Below are positions 12,501 through 27,500 of a stretch of 64,000 nucleotides of DNA, piece after piece. A program made the position numbers and the translations under genes. The notes below the pieces were generated by a model, which worked only from the letters and a program-made list of their open reading frames with translations, searched no databases and had not been told where the DNA came from. The DNA is from Bombyx mori. Its lineage: Eukaryota > Arthropoda > Insecta > Lepidoptera > Bombycidae. Positions within the stretch are counted from its first letter, which is position 1; every line of letters starts with the position of its first letter. The stretch lies in contig NC_085107.1 of the NCBI RefSeq assembly GCF_030269925.1, positions 6,944,001-7,008,000 on the forward strand. The letters run 5' to 3'.

Positions 12501-15500
12501 AAACAGAATATATTTTTAAAACGTTTTATTAGCATTATTTACGTGCCATAATGTTAGTACAACTAAATGAAACGATAGTTTCATAAAAAATGCATTACTT
12601 TACTTTAAAAAAAACCAGCAATGAAACACAAAATCAAAAACAGCTGATGCTCGGATCAACGACCGCACGGGTGTGGCGCGGCGCAGACTCGCGCGATCCC
12701 ACAAATACTTATTTACAACATTTGCCTAAATAACTCCATCGTCAAAGGTGTCATTAGTACTATCGTCTGTCTTCCTCATCTCCATATTCTCCTCTAATAT
12801 TCCTCTGATATTCTTCTCCAAATAACTCCATCATCAAAGGTGTCATTAGTACTATCGTCTCTCTACGTTCTCGAAAGCGCTCTCCTAACACCCAGCATAA
12901 GATTTTAGTTAACATACCTTCGTGTATATGTATAACGGTGTCGACGAGATAAACGAAGTCGCATAGATAATCCAGGACGAACCAGACAGAGGTCAAGTTG
13001 TCTAGTTCCCAGAACACCGCTCGTCCGATCACAAACACCACGTTGTACAGGATAGCCAGGGAAACAACCGCCAACCACTGTTGAATTTACGACTTACACA
13101 ACCATTTATTTAAGTACATATTGTAATATACTATATATTTTTTTTCAAACTATTTGAACCAGTGAATCTTGGACTTTTGAAATTATTAATTAATTAAAAC
13201 TTCACATTATTGTTCCGATATCTATAGACCTCAGTAGCCAAGAAACCGAGATAGTAAATGACTTTTTCGAAATAAAAAAAATTAAAAAATTACGGATAAG
13301 ACAATTTTTACTTTTTTAGTGCATGTACGGAGAGCCAAGGTAAAATAAAGTCAACAAATGAATGTCTCTCCGCATCGCATAACACTGCGAATCTCCAACG
13401 CCTTTCATTTTATTTACAGTTAAATTACATCAAAGGTAATAAATGTAAAATAAAAAAATTAAATCACATTTAATCATTTGATTTGAAATTTTGTGTCATT
13501 GAAAATCACTCAAGATTTATTAAAGATACTTATTTTGGGGTTGATATCTCTCATTCTTTTTTTTTATTGCATAGATGGCTGAACGGTTGGTGGTACCTAC
13601 CCGTGCGGACTCCCAAGAGGTCCTAACACCAGTAAAAATCATTCAATTCATTCGATTTAGTAGCTCTCTCAGTTGGTAACACTCTGCTTAAATTATAGAC
13701 AATCTGATCTAACAATTTTTCCTTTTTAATAAACAACTTTTTTTCAATATTTTAGGAACTCATTCGATTATAGCTGCTTTTATTAGGTATTACATTCAGA
13801 AATGTTTATTGTGTTTGAGTATTTGATTTATTAACTAGGATTGTGATATACTATACACATCTCAAATTTTATTTAAGAAATAAAAAAAATATAATAAATA
13901 AAATGTTTTGTTTATCTCGGTCAAAAGCGAAAACCGTAACTGACCAAAGTATATGTTATACATTAGTAAGTTCAGTTATACAAGAAATATCCGAATCGAG
14001 AAATGATATTCCGTGTGCCTCGTAGCGTCGATTGGGGTCGCCAATTGTTGACCAAATACCATATACATATGTACGTATCTATGAAGTGAGATTGATTATT
14101 GTACCGAATTGATGTAGAAACGGGACAGTGACGGAATGGAAAGGTTACTTGATAATATTCTCTACATACGTTTGTATATATTTTTATATATTGTATATAT
14201 TTGATACTACTGTTTACATTTTGTATATACAGCCGTCTGTATACACTATCTAAATTAGGACCAAAGTTTTTATTATGCCATGATTTCGCATTCATAAAAT
14301 CATCTTTCTTCATCACAATCAAAAAGTCATTTTCGGATTAGGAGTGCTGGTGGCTTTGATTGAGACATCGCTTCTTATGTTATGGTTCAATCATGGGATA
14401 CATATAAGAAATAGAACTATAAGCAAACTTACGTATATCTGTATATAGGAAATAAATAAAAACTTAAATAAATATACTAAAAATTATTAAAAAGTAATAG
14501 CTCAATACCTATCCAAGAACGTCAGATGAATGCGATCGTTTAATTGACACATGAGACCTATTTCCAACAAAATTATAAATAAAAGATATAACAAAAATTA
14601 ATCATATAATAATAATAAAATATATATTGCCCTTTTATGGCGGTCAGTGTGTTCTGCAGCGGAAATAAGAACGCTAGTAAGCTCAAACATCCCTTTTTTG
14701 ATCTAAGTACCTAATTTGTTGTGTGTTATACACAAATCGACAGCATGCTTACAGTGTATATAATAAGCTGGTTGTAAGTATCATTTTTTTCTGCGAAGCA
14801 CTGCTGTTGCTAGGGCCAGTGTTAGCACCACTCCGGTTTGAACCCCGTGAGCTCACCTACACGTTAGGGTGAAGGTGCTATAGCCCCACAAGGCTATCAG
14901 AATAGGTAGGAAAAAAAATCAAATTTTGTCGTTAGTTAAAAAAAAGCTTACGTTATAATGAGTTGGTAAGGTTGGGTCGAAGGCTAATTTCATCCCGCAG
15001 AGTAGCTTGGAACGTTGTGCCTGGTAGAGCGGTTCTTCGGGGTCGGTGAACGTTTGTGCAGCGAATTTGTCCAGGAACCAATCGGGGGGCTTGGCGCGAC
15101 CTTCATTTTTGATACGGAACCGCCAGTTCTTCGTCAGACGCGAGAATTGCCGCTGGATCCAGTTGTTGTTGGCGTTCGATTCCGTCACAGCCTGGTGAGT
15201 AGAAATTAAGAATAAAACGTTTATGCTTTGCTTGAGTTATTTTTAATGATAACAAAGATAAAGAAACAGAAATTGAATAGTTCCCTTTTTTTTAAAACAC
15301 GTAAATATAACATTATAACAATCTCGGTTTTGAGATCACAAACTCAACCGTTTCTTTTTCTGAAGGTCAAATTTAATTAAGCAGTGTATCAAGTTAATAA
15401 TTTAGCTTCCACTATAAAGGAATGGTTGGAGGAATTGGCAGTACCGCAGCTGCAGATGCAAAACGATACGAATTGTTTCTGTCGAATGAATCTCAAGCGC

Positions 15501-18500
15501 TGCAATACTGTCGTCTGTGTTTGTTTATTCAATTTCATGGAAACGAAGGGTCGCTTTCGATCTGCGGCCTCGGTCTGCCGCTGACATGGCATTCGTAACT
15601 AAAAATAAACATGGTAGCTATATGAAAGGTATGCTAAAATACAAAGATCAATAGTACAATTCAATTAAGAGTGCCCTTGTACTCTGTATCCTTATTGACG
15701 TGTCTTTTCTAACAGCTGTGTGTACAAAATATATTAAATAAATAAAAATAAAAATAAGATATTTCCCAGTTTCTCATTGTTTGTTTATTGGTTGTTTGTC
15801 CGGGAATTTAATGAAGATTGAATAAAAATGCCAATAAAGCTTTAAAATAACTTTAATTATAATGAAAAATACCAAAAACAATGAAAAGAATATTAGCAAA
15901 CTAAAAATTTACAATAAAATTATTACGTAATTAGTAAGCTCTGAAACCAGTGCGTCTTATGCGTCATGACTTGCAGGTCTGAGATATAGAAACTTACGAC
16001 TCGTCCGAATACTTAAAGTCGCTCAGTGAACATGGAGTGAGTCATGCTCGATGTTTCTCTGAGGAATCTTATCCTGAACGAAGTCATTCGCCAGAGAAAT
16101 AAAGCTACTGACATAGCCTGGACATAGCCTGGACACAACTACTTCCAAAACGAATAAAATATATCACAGGAAAAAAAGAATTTATTCATTAAGACGAAAC
16201 ACATGCCTGATTAGGTTTACGAATAGACCAGATAGTGATACCTAACCATATTCACAATTGGCCACACTGCGAGTTACTAACTAAATGTGATTTTGTGTGT
16301 TAGCATTTGTCACACGATGTTATTGCTTCATCTTGGATATCACCGATGAACAAGATTAAGTTTCTTATTATTGGTATTTTTTTCATTTCACAGAACAAGT
16401 TCGCAGCCCATCTGAGCCGACTATTCAAGCCGCCATCTCTCTTGTGTCATGATAACGGCTGTACCCCCTAAACCAGAACTCATTGGTATTCGTATGTAGT
16501 CATTAAAATGGGTACCTGGCGTAGGATTAAGACCTGGCATAATAGCATACTCGATGCGAAAACAAATATATCATCTATTAAGTTGTGGACAATTCGATGC
16601 CTGTTATTTGAGATGTCTCCACAACAAATGCCTCAATTTGAGCTGTCTACAAGCTCTTCCCATTCTATCAGAATATATTCTATCAGAATTTACCAAGTAA
16701 TTATTTAAAAGCTACAACGTGGAGTCGGGAGGGACACTTCACCAAGCACTACGGTCTGTAGATATTCCCGCGTATTTATCTTACTAGGGTCAGCCGAGGG
16801 TGAGCCGAGTAATAAAATATTTTGATAAAGTATTTTCTTCGGTTGTTCCGAGTCGTAGATATAATTAAAACTACTTTTATTATTTTTACTTAAATTTTAT
16901 TATAACCGACGTTTCGAATATTATGTAGTTTACAGTTTTTGTGGTCATGGTCGATTAAGCAGTTTATTGTCGACATTTGAATGTTGTGTTAAAAATATCG
17001 TGTATTTTTCTGTTAGATATAAAATATATCTAGACTTTTACATTTCATTTCACACGGAGTGCACTAATAGTAATCATCAGATTTGCCAGATTATTTTGAT
17101 TTGGGTTTAAATCTTCGCGATAAAAAAATACCATGAGATAGTTTTAAATAAAAAAATTGATAAGTTCGTATATGCAGCCATAATATCCATAGACATTAAT
17201 TGAATGTTGTCTTTACTAACTCCGCACACTCTCATTGAGATGATCTCATGTACTTTCACAGTACATTCAATATCATTACTCAAAGTATTAATCAGACCAG
17301 ATATCAAGAGGTCATCGATATACTTATAGAATTTAGTAAAAAATTAGAAACTGGTCGAATACATATTCTTCTTCTTCTCAGTCGTTCACTCCTGGCGGAG
17401 TGGTCGTGGTTACGTAAGTCTTAATATTTGGTTGCGGCTTTTGAGAGGCTTCTCCATCTCTCTCTATTTGTGGCGGTACGTGTACACTCAGTAAGGGAAC
17501 ACTTCGTAGAAAACTTAACCAAGTCTGTCCACCTTGTGGGTGATCGGCCGCGAGAGCGTTGACCGTCTACTCTTCCTTGAATACATATTGGGCTTAATGA
17601 AATTATAATAATTTTGATTCTCCAATTTAAATATAACACCTTTGGCTTCATCTTTATTCACAGTGTGCCCTGAGTTACGAGAAGCACGGTGTTTCGTAAT
17701 AAGCGATGTGAATTTGCCGCGGCTCAAATTTCGCAAGGGTTACCTCTTTTTTTCAAAAAACAAAAAACAAACGGTACGGTGGAACAATTAAAAAATCAAA
17801 CCCAACAATGTATCTATCTCTAATTGAGGGCAGGTATTTGTATCTGTATATCTACCGCGTGATGTTAATACGTTCCGGTTTGAAGAGTGAGCGGCCAGTT
17901 GTCGGGTTGTATTGAAAAACTGTGACTCATGTCTCAAGTTAACTGTCGATATTTTCATCGTTGATGTCTATGGGCTCCGCCAACAACTTGATATCCGGTG
18001 GGCCGTGAGAACGCCGCCCATGCGAACGATAAAAAAATATTTAAGGATTCATTAATTTAGGAAAGCAAAAAGATAATTTACGAATGATTTAAAAAAAAAA
18101 AAAAAAAACTAGTGATGGGAGATTAAGTAGTATTAGTAACCACAAAAACACCAAAAAAGCCACTTGGATTATTCAAATTCTCCTTAGTTCAAGAGCTCAA
18201 TCATTCTTCTTCTTCTTCTTAGTCACATACTTCTTTGCTGAAGGTCGTGTCCCTGACAGCCCTTCGTGGCTCTTTGTATCATAAGCTTCCATTTCCTTCG
18301 GTTTTCGGCTTCTCTCAGGGCGGTCGCAACAGAGAGTTCAGTGAGCGCAGTCATCTGATCTGACCAACGGTTTGGTTGCCGGCCGGCGGGTCTTTTCCCT
18401 TCTACCTTGCCCACCACAGTCAATTTTTCAAGGTTGCTCAATCATAGTTACTGCGTATTTCATCGATTGGCATCTTCGCAATGCAAACACCCGCGTACAT

Positions 18501-21500
18501 AATTCATGCAGTATCCTTATCATATATTTAAATTAGACGCTAATTTTGTTCTCATAATGATTATTCGAGATGGATTACTGCTTCAAGAAAGCCAGAGCTC
18601 GCTTTCCAAGCGCAAAGTTTAAATTAACGATTTCCATCTGAACTAAGCACGTGCACAAGTCGAAGAGAGCAAGCACATCGTTATTTTTACGCTTCGAAGG
18701 CTTTTGTAGTTAGTAGCGATTCAAGTTCAACCCTATTTACTGAACTACGTTTCAGTGTTGATTTAAAGTTGCATCAACAGAAAGATTTCGATTAATTGAA
18801 ATGCTCTATATAGTTGGAAGTGTTTGCTTTTCGGGAACTATCCGATTCTGTGGTTCGGTTTTAAATTCGTTGATACAAATTTAGTTATTTAGTTTTAGTC
18901 AAATAAATTTTCGGTTAATAATGTTTTATGGTAAGCTGTTTTCGGGTTTAGTTCTTGAGAATTCGTCGAGGCTTCAAGAATGAAACACCCTTTGTATTTG
19001 TATCGACTGATGTGACTATGCCTGTTGTGTTAACTCTTCGAAAGAAATACGTACTTAACACATGTTGACGTATGACTACTACAATGAAGGAATAAAATTA
19101 TTTAATAAAAATTAAACTCTTAAAATGTTTATTGTGCGTAATTACCAAACAATTGAGACATAGATCTCAAGCCTCAAGACGGGTTTTACCGGAGCCCATA
19201 GACAACTACAACGTAAATGCCGCCACTCACCTTGAGATATGAGTTCTAAGGTAGGTATCAGTTGTAACAGTATAACGGCTGGCCCGCCCTTCAAGTCGAA
19301 ACGCATTACTACTTTACGGCAGAAATAGGCAGGGCGGTGGCACCTACCCGTGCGAACTCACAAAACGTCCTACCAACAGTAATTACGTAAATCATAATTT
19401 TGCGGGTTTGATTTTTCTTACAAGATGTTATTCGTTCACCGTAGAAGTCACACATTTGCTAAGTATGTATTTCTTTAGAAAAATTGGTGCCCGCCTGCGG
19501 GATTCGAACACCGTTGCATCGCTTGATACGAATGCACTGAGCGTCTTATCCTTTAGGCCAATACGACTTTTTAATATGTAGGTGGCGATATTCACTTTGT
19601 GATGCCTATGTGCTTAACGCAAAGTAGGTCGTAAGCGACATTCACTAGCCTACGCTATAAAAAAATATATTATACAAAAAAATCCAAGTCAAGTAAAAAT
19701 GCATTTTTTTTAACTAATTGTTTCTCATGTTTTTCATCTCAGGATACCTCAGAAATAGCGTAGGTACATGCATTCAGATAGGTAAAATTGAAATTTTTTT
19801 TAAATTAAATAACCTGCAATTCATATGTCTATGAAATTGTGTATATTACTTTCAGTAACTTTAATAAACATATTCCACTACTGAAGTCAGTTTTAATTGT
19901 TTTTAATTACTCACATCATTATTGTAAATCATCAATGTTTTGTGTTCGTCAGTAGTGCATGATAAATGCGCTATCAAGGGCGGACCCAGCTTTGGCGCCA
20001 GGAGGGGGTCACATAGTCGTGGGCAAGTTAAGAACTTATAATTTAATTTTGATAACAATAGATAATAAATAAATCATGATTTTCTTCAATTAGTCCAAGT
20101 TACTTCAAGTCCTGGAACTTGCTCACGGGGGGGGGGGGGGGTGTCATGACCCCCATGACACCCCCGCCGTTGTGCGCTATTATAATTACTTTGAACGTAC
20201 TAGTACAATAAACGTGTTCATTCAATAAAGCGGCCATTTTACTATTGCTCTGATATAAATTCTTGTAACTTATCACGTTCCTTTACTAGACCGTAAATAA
20301 AATATGTATTCAAAGAAATATGAAACGATTTGCTATTGATGGTCTGATTTCGGTACGCGACTAAATATCTACAAATAAATAAATCGAGTTAATTTGTTAT
20401 TTTTATTGGAACATAAATAGAACTACGACGTCTCGTGGATTTTGTAAGAGTTCGATTCTAATCTAATTACTTTGCGAATATATTTTGATATCAAATAGTT
20501 TTCATTCATAAATTCTATAAATAGTAGAGTTGACGAAATTTGGATGCTATTCGAAAATCAATTTTTCACTGGTGGTAGGCCCTCTTATGAGTCCGCACGG
20601 GTATCACCACCCCGCCTGTTTCTACCGTGAAGCAGTAATGCGTTTCAGTTTGAAGGTGGGGCAGCCGTTGTAACTATACTGAGACTTTATATCTTAAGGT
20701 GGGTGGCGCATTTACGTTGTAGATGTCTGTGGGCTCCAGTAACCACTTAACACCAGGTGGGCTGTGAGCTCGTTCACACGTGTAAGCAATTAAAAAAAAG
20801 TCATGTGTGCGGGAAACGTACACTTTATCTACGAAAAGTGAAACTAAATCTCTTACCATTAGCGCTGAATTGAACGAGAAATAGTCTAAGCAATCCATAT
20901 CAATAAAAATACCGGGCGTATTCTAAGTAATTTAAATTTTTATAGCAAAAGACATGAGTCATAAAGTTTTAGCAATTTGAATCAAGAATCCTTTACCAGC
21001 TTTATAGGCTGTTAAGGATTATATGTTTAAACTCACCGCTAAGTGATTCGGTAGCTTTCCGAAGAGTTTTTTTGTTCAAATTAGAAAAGTATTACGTTAA
21101 ATTCAATCGTAAATTTTTCGCGACACACGGAGTTCATTTTCATTCTGGTTTGTTTAAAAACAAAACTTATAAATGCAATTAAATAAGTTTAGGTAACTTC
21201 ATAGTTTCTCACAGATACATTATCTATACAAATAAATAAAATTGGAGTGTGTGTTTTTGTAATATTAGATAACCACTTTTTACTAAATGTATATGTATGT
21301 ATGTAATCACGGTATATACTACATAAACCAAAATTAATTTGAAAAAAAATTCGTCTCTCTGTCTGTCTGTCGGTCGGTCTGTCTGTCTGTTTGTTCCGGT
21401 TATCTCAGGAACTCCTGGATCAATTTTGAAGGGACTTTCACTGATAGGTACCTGATAATAAAAAGAGCAACTTATGCTACTTTTTTAGATTATCTTCGCC

Positions 21501-24500
21501 TCGCAGCGTTAACCGCGGTACGACAATAACCGCGGGTACCATCGCGGGGTTCAGCTAGTTTAAAATAAAATAAAAATTTTGGAAAAGTTATTCTAAAATT
21601 TTAATACTAAATCTGTTTTATAATTATTTTTTTTATTTATTGCTTAGATGGGTGGATGGGTGGACGAGCTCACAGCCCACTTGGTGTTAAGTGGTTACTG
21701 GAGCCCATAGACATCCACAACGTAAATGCGCCGCCCACCTTGTATTAGAAGGCATTTGACTATTAGGAAACTATTATATTGACTAGTTTTTTACGTTTTC
21801 GCGGGCATGATTATCCTTCACGAGTTTATTATTTTATAATAAGAAAATCATTATATCTTATCAAATCATCATATTAATCAATCATATGTTAAGAAAATCA
21901 ATTCAGAATCGACAAATCGGGCCATTATTGGCTTATCGTATGCGATACCTTTTAAAGCGCTCCGGAGAAAATCCAACATCGTCCTTTAAGGCGCGGGGAG
22001 TTAAAAGGAAGATGCCAAAATAAAACTGTCACGTTCCGTTGGTTCTATTTCGAAATTCACCTTGACCTGTGACTTTGGAGTCCTTATACGTAACAATTAC
22101 AATATAATTTACAAATTACTTCCTCTTAACCATTTCTTTCCTCATGGCGTTAGAGGTTATAGGGATAGTGTGTTCATGTTTGTTTGTGTGTCGGGACTGT
22201 GGGACATTTGTTTGAGTTGTGAATAAAAATGCCAGTGTCAAGTTGTGGCTTGAGTGGGTATGATATTTTTTATTGTTGGCAAATGTCCATTAAGTCAAGG
22301 CAATAAAGTCTTCGACAATTCGAACATTTTCGTTATCCAGCTATAATTGTATCTATACTAATATTATAAAGAGGAAAGATTTGTTTGTTTGTTTGTATTG
22401 AATAGGCTCCGAAACTACTGAACCGATTTGAAAAATTCTTTCACTGTTTGGAAGATACACTATTCCCGAGTGACATAGGCTACAATCTTTTTTGAAAAAA
22501 ATTAGGGATCCTTACTAAAACTTCAATAATGTAACCCAAGGTATAAAAAAAGACTTAAAATATTCTTTACATCGCGTGCCCTGCGAAAACTATTGATTAT
22601 AGAATAAAATAATGTACTACGACTTTGTAGAACACATTATTATTTACGAAAAGTGTGGATATATCTAACTATTATAGTTATGCCGCAATAAGTGTTTTTT
22701 TTATTTAAAAAATAAAATAACGTCAAATATCGTTGAAATTTTTGTTAAAGACCCGAGCGGAGCCGGAGCGGACCGCTAGTAATTATATAAAATAAGACAA
22801 ATTGAATTCGGATGTTTGAGCCGTAGGTACATTTTGGCGTGTACTTTTATTATAGTATGCAAAAAAATAAAGAGTATTTTTTTTTTGGTAACCTATTAAA
22901 AACTTTATATAGGCACCTACTTTAAAAGCGGTAAATATGTAAGGAAATTACTTTTACAGATAGAACATAGAGCTGTCACATATTGTAGTTCAGGCTTGGA
23001 CCTCAGACTCATAAAAGTAGGGGAGGGACGTGTAGGCAAACGTTATTATTTCAATAAACGTCACGCTTAAGAGCAATTTCACATTCTTTACAGAATCATC
23101 CATTTGAAATCATGACCTCACTATATTAATATGAATTTGTGTATCATCTATAAGTAGCACATACAAAGCCATTGAGTGACGCTCAATGTTTATTAACTGC
23201 GAATTAACGGCTTAATGAGACTGATTCGTTAAAGTCGCTGTCTGTAGAGTATTTTATTAACCATTGTTATCGTTTCCATTCTGCTGTATGTACTTTGTAC
23301 GGTCTGTGTACCTTGCGAATTTTGATACTATAACGTCGGTTAGGTGTCTATAAAAAATAAACTCAGACGATGTTCGAAGTTGCAATGTGTCAACGATAAA
23401 TTGCGAATTTTGACACTATAAATTAAGTTGGATGTCTATAAAAAATAAACTCAGACTAGCTTCGAAGTTGCAATGTGTCAACGATGAATTACAAATTTTG
23501 ATACTATGTATAACGTAGGTTAGGTGTCTACAAAAAAATAACTCAGACGATGTTCGAAGTTGCAATGTGTGACCAATATATTGCGAATTTTGATACTATA
23601 ACTTAAGTGAGATGTCTCTAAAAAATAAACTCAGACTATGTTCGAAGTTGCAATGTGTGAACAATATATTTCGAATTTTGATACTATAACTTGAGATGTC
23701 TCTAAAAAATAAACTCAGACGATGTTCGAAGTTGCAATGTGTGAACAATATATTGCGAATTTTGATACTATAACTTAAGTGAGATGTCTCTAAAAAATAA
23801 ACTCAGAGTATGTTCGAAGTTGCAATGTGTGAACAGTGAAAATATTCAAGAGGCCATCGCAATTAAGTACAGAGTTGAGTTTTTCTCCACTTTTCAGTTA
23901 TCGTTTAGATATTTTTGAGTAATGAAGTTCTAAAACCCACAAAGAGTTTGGCTGTGTGGTTAATGGGCTTTAATAGGCTTAGAAAGACACCGATCCATCT
24001 TTCCCGGGATAGCGGTTAAAGGTTACTTAGGAATTCTCCAGAGAATGGGCGGTATCGTTCTTTGATCCCTGTACCAGTGCCCTCCTCCGCCAATTGTTAT
24101 ACAATTTTAATTGAGATTTCTTTTTCATGCTTCGATGTGAATGGTGCTATTTTCTAGGATGACCATGAACACTTTTTTATTTTTTTCTACCTATGCTGAT
24201 AGCCTTGAGAGGCTATTTCAGCTTCGCCTTGACGTGTATGTGAGCTCACGGGGCTCAAGCCGGGAGTGTTTCTAGCATTGGCCCCAGTAAGAGCAGTGCT
24301 TCGCAGAATCTACCACCGGATCGGAAACGCCATCACTGAGAAGATCCGGCGAGAAAGTCAGTGGACTGTGTCTATTGGTTAATTTACTCGTCGAGCTCTT
24401 TGTTGTAAGCGACGGGTTCGGCGAGGACGGTGACCGGTGCTTGAGCTACCTAATCGCACCGTTAAGCCATGAGGCCGTCGGTACTTATAAGTAATAGAAA

Positions 24501-27500
24501 AAAAAATTCAAACCAATTTTTTTAACGTATTTAACAATAAGTTCTCAATAAACTAGAAAAACGTTTGTTTTGTTAAATACTTGTCTCTGTTCATGTAATA
24601 ATAAAAAATTAAATTGTTCGTTTATTAATGTGTTTTACCTATCATGAATATATTACGAAGTACAACGCTGACGACGTGATAATCCAAGTGACAACAAGGA
24701 TCTTTAAGTATTGCTTGAATGGATTATTGATTGAATTAGCAAGGGCTCGTTTTTATCCTGATGTGGAATCGCCGGATCTTCACCCCACGTGTTGGACCTG
24801 CGGGTGCTGTGTGCGAGTTGAACTCACTGAAAACCCCTTCATTGCTATTCATCCTTTATCATTCGATTTATTTATCTAATGTACAGCTTTCGTGCTTAGT
24901 TTGTGTGTATTGGAAATATTTATTTATTTAAGGATTACCGACAGGGTTTACAGTAAGACATAAAATAACATTGACATGTATAGAGCAATTGATAACTGCA
25001 ACTCTAATTATAGGCAATCACAGCATGCATCACATTAACATATTAATAGAGATTTAACAATACTATAAATAATAATAATAAATTAAAAACAGAAAGACAA
25101 CAAGGACAGTAATACCCGAGTACTCAGACCAAGGCCGAGGCTGAGGTTCAACAACAAATATGTGATTAATAGTGTTTGACATGGTTCGGGTACCTTGATT
25201 TGTCTTTTCTTTCCTACCTATTCACTGGTAGCCTAAGGGATTATTACAGCTACATACTGGCTTAAAGGTGAGCTCGCGGGCTCAAGCTGAGAGAGTTGGT
25301 AACACTGGCCCTAGCTTTATCTACTACCTTAGTTGAATCTACTACCGGATCGGAATCGCGGCCCAGTAAGAAGATTCACCGAGAAATTCAGTGCGTTGTG
25401 TCTATGGGTTTGTCATTAATATGTATATCTCGAAAACTTCTATTAAAAATTTTAATATTTGTAACATTTTTGTTGTCTTTGGGTTAGTTTAAGTTATACA
25501 TTAACAGAATAGAATTTAAAAAATATGAACCTCATTCAAAAATACATATATCTATTGGCCTCAATACTTATGCATACATACCTTAAAACCTTTTGGCCGG
25601 TTTTCGATTAAAACACACACTTTCACTTAATTTCATAGGAACTTTTAACAAGCATTGGTGAAAGAATGTTATGATGAATATTAATTTTTTTAACAACATT
25701 CATCTCCGGACTGTATGTGGACATTAATTTATGCATCACCCAGATTTTAAACGTATTAATAAATGACAAATAGAAACTAATAACGATAAAACTAATTTAA
25801 TTCCTATTAAGAATGATTCATTAACAAAACTAAATTCTGTCATTATTAATAATGCATCCATCGAAAATTTTGGACACGAAGAGTACATATATTTTTTTTA
25901 TTTTTCTCACCAACATAGACAAAAATTCAAAAACGACTTCACCTGTACATACCTGATGAAAGGTTTTAAATAAATTCGTAATTAAACCGGTTTTTTTTTT
26001 TCATTCATACGAATTAATTCGCCGAATGACCGAAACACAACCGTCGCCGTTTTATTTGCAAAAGCTCGAGTCATTAAACGTCAGAATAATTAGTAGCCGT
26101 TCGATCCCCATTCGAGGTTACACTTGAAATATACACCCTCGCGTACCTTATTCATTGCCAAGACCAAACAAACTCGGTGAGTTATATGTTTACTCAATTT
26201 AGTGTACACGTTACACTTGTAACTCACTTATACCTCGATCGATTCAATAGTCCAGATGTTTAATTGATGCCTCGCCCGAATTTGCGTATGCTAAAATACT
26301 TCTCTAATAAAACTGTGACCAATTGATCAATTAATACGTACAGTAGTAATTAAAAAATGGATATATTAATGAAATTAAATTATTTTATATATACAGTAGA
26401 AGCCACTAAAATAAATTATTATTTCCTACTAGCTGATCCGGCAGACTTCGTAGTGCCTCAATCGATAAATAAAATACCTAAGCTTTTGTATAAAATAAAC
26501 TTAAAACAAACAAAAGGAATCCGTCCGACGGGAGACGCATCTAAGGAAAACCAAAATTGTTATTTTTATTTAATTCCGAGTATTTTCATATTTATCTACC
26601 TTTTAAACCTTCTCTGGACTTCCACAAATAATTCACGATCAAAATTAACCAAATCGGTCCAGCCGTTCTCGAGTTTTAGCGAGACTAACGAACAGCAATT
26701 CATTTTTATATATTTAGATAACTCACCGGGACCACGCTGTTGAGACGAATCTGATGTATTGTGTAAACCGGACTCATATTTGACAGATACGCACTTTTCT
26801 TGATCAATAAATTGGCATTCTATCATTAATTCTCCGATTTCGCACTGTTCTTGCAAAAGACAATCATTAGAGCTCCTCGATAAACAGCGTAGATCAGTAT
26901 CAAAGTAATTATCAGAGGGCAGCACGATACCTTCGCACGAACTTCTATTAAAGATATTTCGTTAACACGACAAATAAACGTCTTCAATTAAGATGGACGT
27001 CGCGTTTATTGTACACCGAAAATTAGTTTCCGCGGCTCCGTGGCGTTCGTTACATCCACAGTTGAAATGGGAATGAACATCAAGTCCAAATTGAATAGAT
27101 AGTCTGTGCGTGTCCAAGGCAGCACCATTGAAACAATGGGCAATGAGGATCGGCGGGCAGTGGCGGCTTCCCAATGTCGCGTTTATAACGCGCTCGCCGT
27201 GGCTTCCGTCGTAAATACTGATTGTCCGACCACCATAGCCGAACGTAATACGTCTAATTGCCCCTTTAAAAGTTAATGCATTAACTTGATCATGTTTCGA
27301 TGCCTCATCACAATTACACAGATGTTTGCGGTGTAAACGTTTTAACTAAATTAAGTGAATTTTTACTGAATAATTACACGTTTATATGTCTTCTGTTTTG
27401 AATAAACGATGTGTTGGATGTTATTTTATGTTATTTACGTGCTTTGATTTTTAACTAACTAGTTTGTATCGTCGTTTCCGTACGAGCTTTAGATCAAAAT

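Noticed and set aside
12760..12917. Continuation of the exon 4 open frame (acidic and Arg-rich stretch after HIHE)
   Set aside because: A good GTATGTT donor at 12917 and the restored GYLEQG motif in exon 5 show that this part is intronic; it is also the repeated segment.
19490..19572. Possible tRNA gene
   Set aside because: The A/B-box-like sequence is the head of a Bm1 SINE; the same applies at 27830, 49030 and 54060. No free tRNA was found.
23313..23836. CRISPR array
   Set aside because: The whole 88-bp unit is repeated with no unique spacers, and the genome is eukaryotic; it is a minisatellite.
26357..26743. 128-codon plus-strand ORF
   Set aside because: It reads mostly through the Helitron-like element on the antisense side of the cysteine-rich frame.
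26728..27358. Extra CngA exons in intron 2
   Set aside because: Phases do not match exons 2 and 3, and a Cys-rich ectodomain makes no sense in the cytoplasmic N-terminus.
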